Shown: one piece after another, positions 1 to 8,004 of the stretch
Numbering within the stretch: the first letter of the stretch is position 1
Layout of the letters: each line of letters begins with the position of its first letter
NCBI GenBank assembly: GCA_016703645.1
Contig: JADJBR010000004.1
Coordinates: 319,501 to 383,500 of the forward strand
Source: Zoogloea sp.
GTDB taxonomy: Bacteria > Pseudomonadota > Gammaproteobacteria > Burkholderiales > Rhodocyclaceae
DNA: 64,000 nucleotides
Reading direction: 5' to 3'
Made by a program: the position numbers and the translations under genes
The notes under the pieces: model-generated
Told to the model about the DNA's origin: nothing
What the model saw: the letters and a program-made list of their open reading frames with translations, nothing else
Database searches by the model: none

Positions 1-523
1 TGCCCGGGTAGGCGGTGACGGTGTTGTTGGGGGACACCAGGGGGCGGATCACCGGTACCAGCTGCGAGGCGGACTCGTGTTGCAGGGTGAACACCTGGGT
101 GGTGAGGCGGTCACCGCCGCCGGCGCCCTGGCCCTTGCCCACCGGTACGGCGTGGAGCTTGGCGTCGGCCTCGGGAACGATCTTGGTGACGCCCTGGCCC
201 TCGATGGCGGCGTAGCCCTGCAGGCGCAGGGCCGAGAGCAGGATGGAGTAACTGAGGTTGCGCGGCACCGGGCGTGCCGTGACGATGTTGAGGGTGCCCT
301 TGACCCGTGGGTCCACCACGAAGTTGCGCCCGGAGATCTTCGAGATTGCCTGGATCACTGCGCCCACATCCGCGTTCACGAAGTTGAGGGAAACGGTCTC
401 GCCCGTGTCCGCCGAGCCCGGGGCGATGGGGGGGGCGGCGACGGCAAGGGGCATGGCCACGGTCGTGGCGAGGCAGGCGGCGAGGATGCGACGGGCGAAA
501 CCCTGGCGGCGGGCTGATTTCAT
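1..523 (-). CDS. gspD: Type II secretion outer-membrane secretin GspD, N-terminal part (cut by window edge)
   Basis: Secretin of the type II secretion system; the family forms the outer-membrane channel for folded exoproteins. About 174 residues are visible. A basic signal peptide with an Ala-rich core covers roughly residues 1-30, followed by a secretin N0 domain (VSLNFVNADVGAVIQAISK, then GRNFVVDPRVKGTLNI) and the start of the N1 repeat. The remainder lies beyond base 1. The ATG overlaps the gspC stop in an ATGA arrangement, so the two are translationally coupled as in gsp operons. The identification rests on the clear N0 motif and the GspC neighbour. Confidence 0.9.
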   Translation of the reverse strand, partial: MKSARRQGFARRILAACLATTVAMPLAVAAPPIAPGSADTGETVSLNFVNADVGAVIQAISKISGRNFVVDPRVKGTLNIVTARPVPRNLSYSILLSALRLQGYAAIEGQGVTKIVPEADAKLHAVPVGKGQGAGGGDRLTTQVFTLQHESASQLVPVIRPLVSPNNTVTAYPG

Positions 524-1155
524 TGGCTGGGGACGGGTTGAACCGGAAAGCCGGGAGGCAAGGGGCGGGGCCCCGAGTCCGGTGCTTCGGTGGTGTTGTC
601 GATGATGGATGCGCCCTGCTGGAGCTGCGGAAGTTGGGCAATGCCGGCGGGAAGCGGTGAGGCTGCTGTTGGGCTGCTGGCGCCCCGCTCGGCAAGCCGG
701 ATGGTTTGACGCACGCCCCCCGTGGTGATCTCGACGCTACCGGCCTGTACGCGCTCAAGACGCACCCCTGAATGGACGTCCTGACCTTCAATGACACCCT
801 GCTGGGGACCGCCATCGATGCTCAGGATGGCCCAGCCGGGTCGGCCGCCGGCGCCGGTCACCACGGCTTGCAGGGTGTAGCGGGCAGGGGCGGCGTTGAC
901 CGGGCCGGCCGCGGTGCCGGTGCCGGCTCCATTCCCCATCAGATGTCGGCTTGCGATGGCCTGGGCCGCGAGCTGCGGGTCACTGGGGCTGACTACGGGC
1001 AGGGCCGGCGGGCGCGGGGCACTGAACCGCCAGAACAGATCAGCGACAACCCAGGCCGTGACGGCCATGGCCACACCCCAGGCCAGCGCAGGGCCTGAGC
1101 GTGTTACCCACGGCAGAGGGAAGCGGGATGGGTCGAAGCGGTCTGAGAGTTTCAT
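520..1155 (-). CDS. gspC: Type II secretion inner-membrane protein GspC
   Basis: Bitopic inner-membrane subunit that links the secretin to the inner-membrane platform. From the chosen start (MKLSDRF) the protein has 211 residues: a short cytoplasmic N-terminus, one membrane segment near residues 23-42, and a periplasmic HR-type domain around residues 60-160 containing RYTLQAVV and AILSIDGGPQQGVIEGQ. The tail is Pro-rich. It lacks the C-terminal PDZ domain of longer GspC proteins. An upstream in-frame ATG nine codons earlier gives a less typical N-terminus. The stop overlaps the gspD start. Confidence 0.85.
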   Translation of the reverse strand: MKLSDRFDPSRFPLPWVTRSGPALAWGVAMAVTAWVVADLFWRFSAPRPPALPVVSPSDPQLAAQAIASRHLMGNGAGTGTAAGPVNAAPARYTLQAVVTGAGGRPGWAILSIDGGPQQGVIEGQDVHSGVRLERVQAGSVEITTGGVRQTIRLAERGASSPTAASPLPAGIAQLPQLQQGASIIDNTTEAPDSGPRPLPPGFPVQPVPSQ

Positions 1156-1265
1156 CGGGGGCGCAGCACAAAAGGCCGACAATCTTAGCCGGCCTGTGTT
1201 ACGGGTGAAAGCGCCACGTTGTCGCTGAATGTGCAGGCCGCTTTCCGCCCGGCTGCGAACCCTCC

Positions 1266-2114
1266 TCAGGAAGCGATGCCCACCACCAGCGAGGCGCTGT
1301 AGCCGTTAGTCGTGGTGCCACTGATGGAGGCCATTTGCTGCTCGGTTCCGTCGCTGAAGACATTGTCACTGGCGAAACTGATGGCGGCAAGATTGATGGC
1401 GCTGTTGCCATAGCCGCTGGTGGCATAGACATCGTTGCACGTCGCGGTCGGGAAAGCGATCTGCGACGTCTTCACCTTGTTGGCGGCGCCAGTGGCACTG
1501 GCCAGGCTGGGATAGACCTCGAAGTGCATGTGGGGCATGCGACCGGCGTAGCAGCCCGGGAAAATGGTCAGGAAGGTGGCTTTGCCGTTGCTGTCGGTCT
1601 GCTGCACACCGCGGAGGAAGTTCTCACCCGTGACGCCGGTGCTGTACATGGAGTAAAGGCCGTCGCGGGTGCAGTGCCACAGGTAGATGGCATAGCCGGC
1701 AAGGTTCGCGCAGTTTCCTGCCGTATTGACGAGCTGCAGGGTGAGGGTGAGGGGGATTCCGGCGGCGGTGCCGGTGGCACCGCCAATGCTGCTGCGGATG
1801 TCACTGCGAACGATGCCGGACAGGCTGAGGGCGTTGGCAATGCCATTGCTGTTGTAGTTGGAACCGTCGCCGGGGTAGGGGCCGGCCGTCTCTTCGGGGA
1901 TGATGGTGCAAGTGCTGACAGTGCTGGCGGTGTCTGACGAACTGGAGCCCGTCGAACTCCCGACGCCGCCAATGCTGACCTCCGCTCCGCCGCCGCACGC
2001 GGCAAGCGGGGCACTGGCGCCTGCCAGCAGCCAGCGCAGGATCTGGCGCCGTTCCGGGGCTGTGCGGAGCAGGGCTTCCAGGTCGTTGGCAAGGGCGCGG
2101 CGGGGAATGGGCAT
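1266..2114 (-). CDS. Intradiol ring-cleavage dioxygenase-like lipoprotein
   Basis: Member of the intradiol (catechol/protocatechuate) dioxygenase family, non-heme Fe(III) enzymes. The 282-residue protein begins with an RR-containing signal (residues 22-40) ending in a lipobox, LAAC, with Cys40 as the likely lipidation site, so it is probably exported. A low-complexity Gly/Ser linker follows. The iron-ligand pattern is visible: Tyr154 in DGLYS, Tyr189 in PGCYAGR, and His195 and His197 in PHMHF. The start at 2114 has GGAG eight bases upstream; an in-frame start at 2153 is possible but has a poorer ribosome site. No other aromatic-degradation genes are nearby, so the substrate is unknown. Confidence 0.85.
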   Translation of the reverse strand: MPIPRRALANDLEALLRTAPERRQILRWLLAGASAPLAACGGGAEVSIGGVGSSTGSSSSDTASTVSTCTIIPEETAGPYPGDGSNYNSNGIANALSLSGIVRSDIRSSIGGATGTAAGIPLTLTLQLVNTAGNCANLAGYAIYLWHCTRDGLYSMYSTGVTGENFLRGVQQTDSNGKATFLTIFPGCYAGRMPHMHFEVYPSLASATGAANKVKTSQIAFPTATCNDVYATSGYGNSAINLAAISFASDNVFSDGTEQQMASISGTTTNGYSASLVVGIAS

Positions 2115-2190
2115 GGGAAAGCTCCGAAAGCAGTGGGCGTGCCGGGTTGGCATCTGATCGGAGTCGACTGTAGGCGGGGCCCGGGTTAAG

Positions 2191-2952
2191 TCATGTTGCC
2201 CCGGCGTAAAGGGATGTAAAGAAGGCGCTTGGCAGTGCCGCCTGCCAGCCCAGGGCGTCCGCCACGCGGGCGAAGTCTCCGTCGAGGGGGGCGAACAGGT
2301 CCAGGGGCTGTCCGTTGACGGGGTGGACCAGCTGCATCCGGGCACAGGCCAGCAGCATGCGCTGGCAGCCGAATAACTCCTGAAACAAACGGTTGTGGCG
2401 GCCCTTGCCGAAGGTGGCATCGCCGATGATCGGGTGGGCGATGTGCTTGAGGTGACGGCGGATCTGGTGGCGGCGCCCAGTCCGGGGGGTCAGCTCGACC
2501 AGGGCGTAGCGACTGGTCGGGTAGCGGTCTACCGCATGGGGGAGCTCGCAGGTGGCCAGGCGGCGGAAGTCGGTGATGGCGTCCTGGGCCTCGTCGGTGC
2601 TGCGGCTGCCCACCCATTCGGCGTCGTCCCGGCGGCGGGTGAGGGCGTGGTCGATGCGCCCCTGCTCCGCCGGGTGGCCCCGCACAACGGCCAGGTAGGT
2701 CTTGCTCACTTCCTGGCGTTCGAACTGGCCGCCCAGATGGCGGGCGCCGTCCTTGTTCAGCGCAAAGACCAGCACGCCGGAGGTGCCCCGGTCGAGCCGG
2801 TGGGCGGGGTGGACGTGGCGACCGAGCTGGTCGCGCAGCAGTTGCACGGCAAAGCGGGTTTCGTGACGATCCAGCTCACTGCGATGGACCAGCAGGCCGG
2901 CGGGCTTGTGGATGACGACCACGTGGTCGTCCTGGTAGAGGATGGGCAGCAT
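2191..2952 (-). CDS. truC: tRNA pseudouridine synthase TruC (RluA family)
   Basis: RluA-family pseudouridine synthase; the TruC branch modifies U65 in tRNAs. With the start at MLPILYQDD the protein is 253 residues, normal for TruC and lacking the S4 domain of RluC/RluD. The catalytic motif HRLDRGTSG has its Asp near residue 54, and RTGRRHQIRRHLKH is the typical second motif. Upstream in-frame codons reach 3009, but homologs start with this MLPILYQDD-like sequence. Assignment to TruC rather than another RluA paralogue is by length and motif style. Confidence 0.8.
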   Translation of the reverse strand: MLPILYQDDHVVVIHKPAGLLVHRSELDRHETRFAVQLLRDQLGRHVHPAHRLDRGTSGVLVFALNKDGARHLGGQFERQEVSKTYLAVVRGHPAEQGRIDHALTRRRDDAEWVGSRSTDEAQDAITDFRRLATCELPHAVDRYPTSRYALVELTPRTGRRHQIRRHLKHIAHPIIGDATFGKGRHNRLFQELFGCQRMLLACARMQLVHPVNGQPLDLFAPLDGDFARVADALGWQAALPSAFFTSLYAGAT

Positions 2953-3062
2953 GGGCGGAATGGTAACCGGGGACTGCGTCCCCGAGCGCGCCAACCGAGC
3001 CGGTAGCATTCTGCTGCATGTTGCAGTGAACCAGGCGCTGTCGGCTGAGTCATACTCGGCCT

Positions 3063-5159
3063 ATGCAGAATACCTTCACCTTCTCTCCGGACAGCGTGCT
3101 GGCGTGCATCCACGCGGCGCTTCCCCCCCAGCGTCAAAACCAGCGGAACCTGCCCGGGCTGGCGAAGCGTTTGTCCAATCTCGTCTTGGCCGAGCATCTT
3201 CCCGATCGCCTTGATGCCTGGCGTTCCATGACCACCTGGCTGTCGGGCGGCTCCCTGTGGAGCGACGTGTACATTGATTCGGCCGACGTGCATGGGTCGG
3301 CGACCCAGCGTTTTGCCGTTCTGATGGATGTGCTGGCGGCCACTCCCCCGCTGGCTGCGGCCGTTCGGGCCGCCCTGCGCTGCATCCTCGAGGAAACCGA
3401 GGGTGCAAACCTGTTTGGCGAGGTCGGGATTCCCAGCGACCGGGGCTTCCTGTCGGAGTTCGGCGACCGCCTCACGTCCAAGCTGATTCCCTCGCCCCGG
3501 GACGATCACGATCTCGGGCACCTGATGAACCGCAGCTACCAGCGCCGGCGTGACCTGACCCTGATCCGCGGGCTGCAGCCCTCCACCTTGCAGCGCGCGG
3601 TGGATATCCTTTTTCCGGCCGATGCGCCGGAGATGACGGCAGCCCTGGAGCGCGCCATGGCGGACGGCTTCCGTCTGCTCGTCGCGCGGGTGCAGGGCCA
3701 GGGCCTGTCCCTCAAGCTGCGGGCCCGCAGTCAGCCCGGGCCGGTGGCCAGGTCGCCGTTCAAGCGCCTCGCCGACAGTGGCGAAAACCTGTTGTGCGCG
3801 TGGGAGCAGGCGCGCCTCACGGGCGATCTCCTGGATGCCTGGCGGGAGGACGTGGTCGCCTGCCGGGACGAAATGCAGCTGATCTCGACCCGTCTCGAGT
3901 CGGAAGGTATCAGCGTGGACATCGTCTATGGCCTGGATGTGCTCGAGCGCTGTATTGCCCGCATGGAGGCCATCGTGGCGGTCATGAGCACCGGGCGCGA
4001 GGCGCCGGGGCCGGTGCTGCTGCTGCTCCAGCAACTGGCCTACGCCGCCCGTGAGAGCACCAGTCTGCGTCACCTGGTGCGCAGCAACCTGCAGCGCCTG
4101 CAGCGGCGCATCGTCGATCGGGCTGGCAAGACCGGTGAGCACTACATCGCCGAAACGCCTGCTGATTACCGCCACATCTGGGCCGCGGCGGCCGGGGGGG
4201 GCTTGCTCACGGTGGGGACAGCGGCCATGAAGATGGCCATTGCCGGTGCCGGTCTGGCCCTGTTCATGGAAGGGTTCGCGTCCGGCCTCAACTATGCCGT
4301 GAGCTTCCTGATTCTGCAGGCCCTTGGCCTGATCCTCGCCACCAAGCAGCCGGCGATGACCGCCGCGGCCTTCGCTGCGATCATCCGCGACCGGAAGGGC
4401 GGAGAGCGCCTGGAGGTGATCGTCGACTACGCCACCTGCATTTGCCATTCCCAGTTGGCGGCCACCATCGCCAACGTCGTGGTGGTGGCCACGGGCGCCT
4501 ACGCCTTTGATGCGATGTGGCAGTGGATCACCGGGCATTCGTTTCTCAGCATGACCGAGGCGACCTACGTCTTTCAGGCTCTCAGCCCGGTGGACAGCGG
4601 CACCGTCTTCTATGCGGCCCTCACCGGCTGCATCCTGTACCTGGCTGCCCTGGTGGGCGGCTGGGTGGACAACTGGGCGGTCTATCACCGTCTGCCCCAG
4701 GCCATCGCCGAGCACCGCCTCGGCCTGCGCTTTGGACGCCTGCGCATGATCCGTCTGGCCGGGGTCGTGTCGCGCAACATGTCAGGTTGGGCCACCAACA
4801 TCTCCCTGGGCCTGATGCTGGGCATGACACCAGTGCTGGGCAAGTTCTTCGGCCTGCCCCTGGACGTGCGCCACGTGACCCTCAATTCCGGCATCCTGAG
4901 CCTCGCCACCGCCTCCCTTGACGTGGAGTGGGTGGGGACGGGGCTGTTGTCCCTGGCGATCCTCGGCGTGGCGGTGATGTTCGTGCTCAACCTGGGGGTC
5001 AGTTTTGCCCTGTCGCTGATGACCGCCGTGCGCGCCTACGATCTGTCCCCGGATGATCTGCGCGATCTGGGGCGTCGTTTGTGGCACCGCCTGTGCACCC
5101 GCCCTCGGGATTTCATCATGCCGCCGCGGCGCCCGATACCGCCAGCGTCCTCCACCTAG
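3063..5159 (+). CDS. Gcr-type 'site-specific recombinase' family membrane protein
   Basis: The 698-residue protein resembles the family annotated as site-specific recombinase Gcr in Neisseria and other betaproteobacteria. The N-terminal half is soluble and helical; the C-terminal half, from about residue 375, has several hydrophobic segments (near 395-430, 465-490, 520-545, 575-600 and 625-660). That architecture looks like a membrane protein, and no catalytic recombinase motif is visible. The family name is historical, so the real function should be treated as unknown. It is transcribed alone, divergently from truC. Confidence 0.7.
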   Translation: MQNTFTFSPDSVLACIHAALPPQRQNQRNLPGLAKRLSNLVLAEHLPDRLDAWRSMTTWLSGGSLWSDVYIDSADVHGSATQRFAVLMDVLAATPPLAAAVRAALRCILEETEGANLFGEVGIPSDRGFLSEFGDRLTSKLIPSPRDDHDLGHLMNRSYQRRRDLTLIRGLQPSTLQRAVDILFPADAPEMTAALERAMADGFRLLVARVQGQGLSLKLRARSQPGPVARSPFKRLADSGENLLCAWEQARLTGDLLDAWREDVVACRDEMQLISTRLESEGISVDIVYGLDVLERCIARMEAIVAVMSTGREAPGPVLLLLQQLAYAARESTSLRHLVRSNLQRLQRRIVDRAGKTGEHYIAETPADYRHIWAAAAGGGLLTVGTAAMKMAIAGAGLALFMEGFASGLNYAVSFLILQALGLILATKQPAMTAAAFAAIIRDRKGGERLEVIVDYATCICHSQLAATIANVVVVATGAYAFDAMWQWITGHSFLSMTEATYVFQALSPVDSGTVFYAALTGCILYLAALVGGWVDNWAVYHRLPQAIAEHRLGLRFGRLRMIRLAGVVSRNMSGWATNISLGLMLGMTPVLGKFFGLPLDVRHVTLNSGILSLATASLDVEWVGTGLLSLAILGVAVMFVLNLGVSFALSLMTAVRAYDLSPDDLRDLGRRLWHRLCTRPRDFIMPPRRPIPPASST

Positions 5160-5312
5160 CGATCCCGGCCGGGCGCCTCAAGCTTGCGTCCTGGCCGCCG
5201 TTAATCCGGCACAACTTCAGGCTGCACCCGACCCCTCAAGGGCGTGTGTGCCTGTTTTCAGCCCTCGCCGTCCACGAGTCCCGCTGCGGCTGCTGCCGCC
5301 TGAGAGTCCAGC

Positions 5313-5936
5313 ATGAACGCGCCAGAACGAAACCTGCACCTGAAAGCGCCCGCCTCGGGGGAGCTCGCCCGAATCGTCCGCGTCAATGAAGAGATCAAGG
5401 CCATTGTGGCCACGGCCTTCCGGATCAACCTGATGGCACTCAACGCGATCTTCCTGGCCAAGCGGGCAGGCAACGCGGCGCTGGGCTTTGGCGTGCTGTC
5501 GAACGAGCTGCGCCGCTTTGCCCAGGATCTCACCCGGCATATGTCCTCCCTGCGCGACATGACTTCCGGCTCAGTGGGCAGTGTCACGGGTGTGGTCCAG
5601 CATCAGCGCACATCGGCCATTCTTGCCAAGGCCATCCGCCTGAGCGGCGAGGGGGTTCCGGGCGTGCGCGAAGCCCGCCGGCGCGGCGCTGCGAGGTTGG
5701 CCGAACAGCAATCGCGCTTGCGCTCCCTCGATCTACGCCTTCGTTCGGCGGTGGAGGAGACTCAGCAGCTGGTCGAACTGGGGGGAGTGCTGGCCCGTTC
5801 GGCCAAGATTGAAGCGGCGTACGGGGGGAGCTTCAGCCCGGCGCTGATGCAGGTTTCAACGGATTTCGCCGAGGTCATCGCGCAAATCAAGCGATCACTG
5901 GAAATTCTCGGCAAGGAACGCCTTATTAAGGACTAG
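5313..5936 (+). CDS. Short soluble chemoreceptor-like protein (degenerate MCP signalling domain)
   Basis: A 207-residue, helical, membrane-free protein. Residues around 40-75 follow the MCP signalling-tip pattern: INLMALNAIFLAKRAG, a Gly-Phe pair, then NELRRFA, matching the family's INLLALNAAIEAARAG...GF..V..EVR.LA. A second weaker echo lies near residues 155-200 (SAKIEAAYGG, then TDFAEVI). It has no HAMP or sensor domain. It ends six bases before the ATG of the ODP-type gene and is almost certainly co-transcribed with it. In other bacteria ODP-type proteins are sensors for MCPs, which suggests a joint oxygen/redox signalling role. The exact output is unknown. Confidence 0.65.
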   Translation: MNAPERNLHLKAPASGELARIVRVNEEIKAIVATAFRINLMALNAIFLAKRAGNAALGFGVLSNELRRFAQDLTRHMSSLRDMTSGSVGSVTGVVQHQRTSAILAKAIRLSGEGVPGVREARRRGAARLAEQQSRLRSLDLRLRSAVEETQQLVELGGVLARSAKIEAAYGGSFSPALMQVSTDFAEVIAQIKRSLEILGKERLIKD

Positions 5937-5942
5937 GAGACC

Positions 5943-6683
5943 ATGAAGCAGGCCCATTGCATCTATCAACAGGACGACCACCGCTGGCTTGCCATTGCAC
6001 GTGATGCCACCAAGCCTGGTTACATCATCGACACCAACGAGTACGTGGTGTTGAGTGGCGAGGAGGCTCTTCTCTGCGACCCGGGCGGCATCGAGATCTT
6101 TCCTTCGGTGTTCTCCGCGCTCTCGGCCGAATGCGATCCGACCCGTCTGGCAGGCATCTTTGCCTCCCATCAGGACCCGGACATCATTTCGTCCCTTGCT
6201 CTTTGGCTCGAGTTCAAGCCCGATCTCAAGTGCTACATTAGCTGGCTGTGGCAATCCTTCCTGCCCCATTTCGGCGGTCAGGAAAGCACGTTTGTCGCTA
6301 TCCCTGACTCCGGCATGCCGATCCGCCTGGGCGCACTGGAGCTGCAGGCCATTCCGGCCCACTATCTGCACTCGTCGGGCAACTTCCATCTCTACGACCC
6401 GAAAGCGAAGATCCTCTTTTCGGGGGACGTGGGGGCAGCCCTGTTGCCGGCTGACGCCAGCAACCTCTACGTTGAGGATTTTTCCCGCCACATTCGCCAT
6501 GCAGAGGCGTTCCACAAGCGCTGGATGGGCTCCGATCGGGCGAAGCGCGACTGGTGCGAGCGGGTTTCCCGCCTGGAGATCGACATGATGGTGCCCCAGC
6601 ATGGGGCCATCTATCAGGGGGCTGACGTTCAGCGCTTCATCAACTGGTTTGCCGCGCTGGAAGTCGGCGTCCTCAAGGGATAG
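5943..6683 (+). CDS. ODP-type metallo-beta-lactamase-fold protein (candidate diiron oxygen sensor)
   Basis: A 246-residue protein with a metallo-beta-lactamase fold. The canonical HxHxDH metal motif is replaced by H76-Q-D78-P-D80-I, the altered first-metal motif seen in ODP-type proteins. The remaining ligands are present as PAHYLHSSGNFHLY, FSGD and VPQHG. There is no fused flavodoxin or rubredoxin domain, unlike flavodiiron NO/O2 reductases. ODP of Treponema denticola is a diiron oxygen sensor acting on a chemoreceptor, and the gene directly upstream here is chemoreceptor-like. The ribosome site AGGAG sits just before the ATG. A hydrolase role cannot be excluded. Confidence 0.75.
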   Translation: MKQAHCIYQQDDHRWLAIARDATKPGYIIDTNEYVVLSGEEALLCDPGGIEIFPSVFSALSAECDPTRLAGIFASHQDPDIISSLALWLEFKPDLKCYISWLWQSFLPHFGGQESTFVAIPDSGMPIRLGALELQAIPAHYLHSSGNFHLYDPKAKILFSGDVGAALLPADASNLYVEDFSRHIRHAEAFHKRWMGSDRAKRDWCERVSRLEIDMMVPQHGAIYQGADVQRFINWFAALEVGVLKG

Positions 6684-6754
6684 AGTCGCGGGGCCCGTGT
6701 TGGCGGGCCCGGCGGCCCGGTGGGCGTGTCGCCGGACATACCGGATCTGGCGAC

Positions 6755-7141
6755 ATGTACCTGGCCCTCAAGCACTTTCACCTCACTTGTGTGGTTCTCA
6801 GTATTGCAGGCTTTGCCCTGCGGGGCTGGTGGTCCATCACCGGCTCGCCCCGGTTGCGGGCCAGGCTGACCCGAACCCTTCCCCATCTGGTGGATTCATG
6901 TCTCCTGGCCAGTGCGATCACGATGGCCTGGATCGCAGGTTTCGTGCCTTTCGTGGATGGATGGCTGACCGCCAAGATTGGAGCGCTGCTGGTTTACATC
7001 GCTCTCGGCGCGGTGGCGCTCAAAACGACCCGACCCCTGGCGCAACGGGCTACCGCCTGGGCCGCGGCAATGGCCGTGTATTCCTACATTGTCGCAGTGG
7101 CGATCACCAAGAATCCCTTGGGCTGGCTCGCCCTGCTGTAG
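6755..7141 (+). CDS. sirB2: SirB2 family membrane protein
   Basis: A 128-residue protein with four hydrophobic segments (about residues 7-25, 45-65, 72-90 and 100-120). The N-terminal KHFHLTCVVLSIAGFALRG pattern and the PHLVDS motif match SirB2/invasion-expression-up-regulator family proteins. The biochemical function is not established; many members sit near redox or respiration genes, as here. It ends nine bases from the stop of the convergent fnr. Confidence 0.8.
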   Translation: MYLALKHFHLTCVVLSIAGFALRGWWSITGSPRLRARLTRTLPHLVDSCLLASAITMAWIAGFVPFVDGWLTAKIGALLVYIALGAVALKTTRPLAQRATAWAAAMAVYSYIVAVAITKNPLGWLALL

Positions 7142-7150
7142 GCCGGCGAC

Positions 7151-7885
7151 TCAGGCGGCGTGGTGGCTGAGGATGCGCTTGAGGCCCGGCGTGTCGAGGA
7201 TGCGGATGTGTTTCTGCTGGACGGCCACCAGACCTTCATCCTGGAAACGGGAAAAGGCACGGGAGACGGTTTCGAGCTTGAGCCCCAGGTAAGAGCCGAT
7301 CTCGTCACGGGTCATCCGCAGGTGGAACTCCGATGGCGAAAAGCCCCGGGCCGTGAAACGCTGCGACATGTTGAGCAGGAAGGCCGCGAGGCGTTCTTCC
7401 GCGCGCATGGAGCCGAGCAGCATCATCACGCCGTGGTCGCGGACGATCTCGCGACTCATGATCTTGTGGAATTGGTGTTGCAGGCTTTCCACCTGACGGG
7501 ACAGTTCTTCGAGCCGGCTGAAAGGGATCACGCAGACTTCGCTGTCTTCAAGGGCGATTGCGTTGCAGGAGTGCTGCTCTCCACTGATGCCGTCGAGGCC
7601 AAGAACCTCACCCGTCATCTGGAAGCCGGTCACCTGATCGCGTCCGTCCTCAAGGATGACATCGGTCTTGAAGGAGCCCGCACGAATGGCGTAGATGGCC
7701 TCGAAGGGGTCGCCTGAGCGGTAAAGGTGCTGTTGCCGCTTGATCTTGCGGCGACTCCCGACGAGTTCGTCAAGCTGATTGACCTCACGGGGATCAAGTC
7801 CGAAAGGCAGGCATAGCTCCCGCAGGTTGCACTGGGAACAGGCTGTCTTGATCTCCACTGCCGTTATGGGCACTACCGATTTCAT
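7151..7885 (-). CDS. fnr: FNR/Anr-type anaerobic transcription regulator
   Basis: CRP/FNR-family regulator. From ATG 7885 the protein has 244 residues. Cys16, Cys19 and Cys25 form the N-terminal cluster and Cys118 (in EVCVIPF) occupies the position of E. coli Cys122, so all four [4Fe-4S] ligands are present and the protein should sense oxygen. The cyclic-nucleotide-like barrel is followed by a helix-turn-helix with ETVSRAF, the E..SR signature that recognises TTGAT half-sites. A TTG four codons upstream is an unlikely start because it abuts the AGGTGA ribosome site. It diverges from hemN around a perfect FNR box. Confidence 0.93.
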   Translation of the reverse strand: MKSVVPITAVEIKTACSQCNLRELCLPFGLDPREVNQLDELVGSRRKIKRQQHLYRSGDPFEAIYAIRAGSFKTDVILEDGRDQVTGFQMTGEVLGLDGISGEQHSCNAIALEDSEVCVIPFSRLEELSRQVESLQHQFHKIMSREIVRDHGVMMLLGSMRAEERLAAFLLNMSQRFTARGFSPSEFHLRMTRDEIGSYLGLKLETVSRAFSRFQDEGLVAVQQKHIRILDTPGLKRILSHHAA

Positions 7886-7936
7886 CTGCACGCGCAATCA
7901 CCTGAACTTTGTGGTCATTCTAAGGTTTGGAGCCCT

Positions 7937-7950
7937 TTGATCCACATCAA
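7937..7950. promoter_or_regulatory. Perfect FNR/Anr box between fnr and hemN
   Basis: TTGAT-CCAC-ATCAA matches the FNR consensus TTGAT-N4-ATCAA at all ten specified positions. It lies 55 bases upstream of the hemN ATG and about 52 bases from the fnr start, so it can serve anaerobic activation of hemN and autoregulation of fnr. Confidence 0.88.
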
Positions 7951-8004
7951 TACGATTTTTTGACGATTCTGCGATTGTCTCGTGCAACCAACAGAAGCCT
8001 CTCC

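Noticed and set aside
111-815. Long minus-strand open frame across gspD/gspC
   Set aside because: It overlaps both secretion genes out of frame and shows Pro/Arg/His-rich composition typical of shadows in GC-rich DNA.
2757-4715. 652-codon minus-strand frame opposite the Gcr-type gene
   Set aside because: It is antisense to a well-supported gene and has shadow-like His/Gln/Gly-rich composition without a recognisable domain.
3063-5159. A true site-specific recombinase with adjacent att sites
   Set aside because: The family name suggests recombination, but the protein has several membrane segments and no Tyr or Ser recombinase motif, and no repeats flank the gene.
6691-6710. GGGCCCG/CGGGCCC hairpin after the ODP-type gene as a terminator
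   Set aside because: The stem is only 7 bp and no T-run follows, so I could not support termination.
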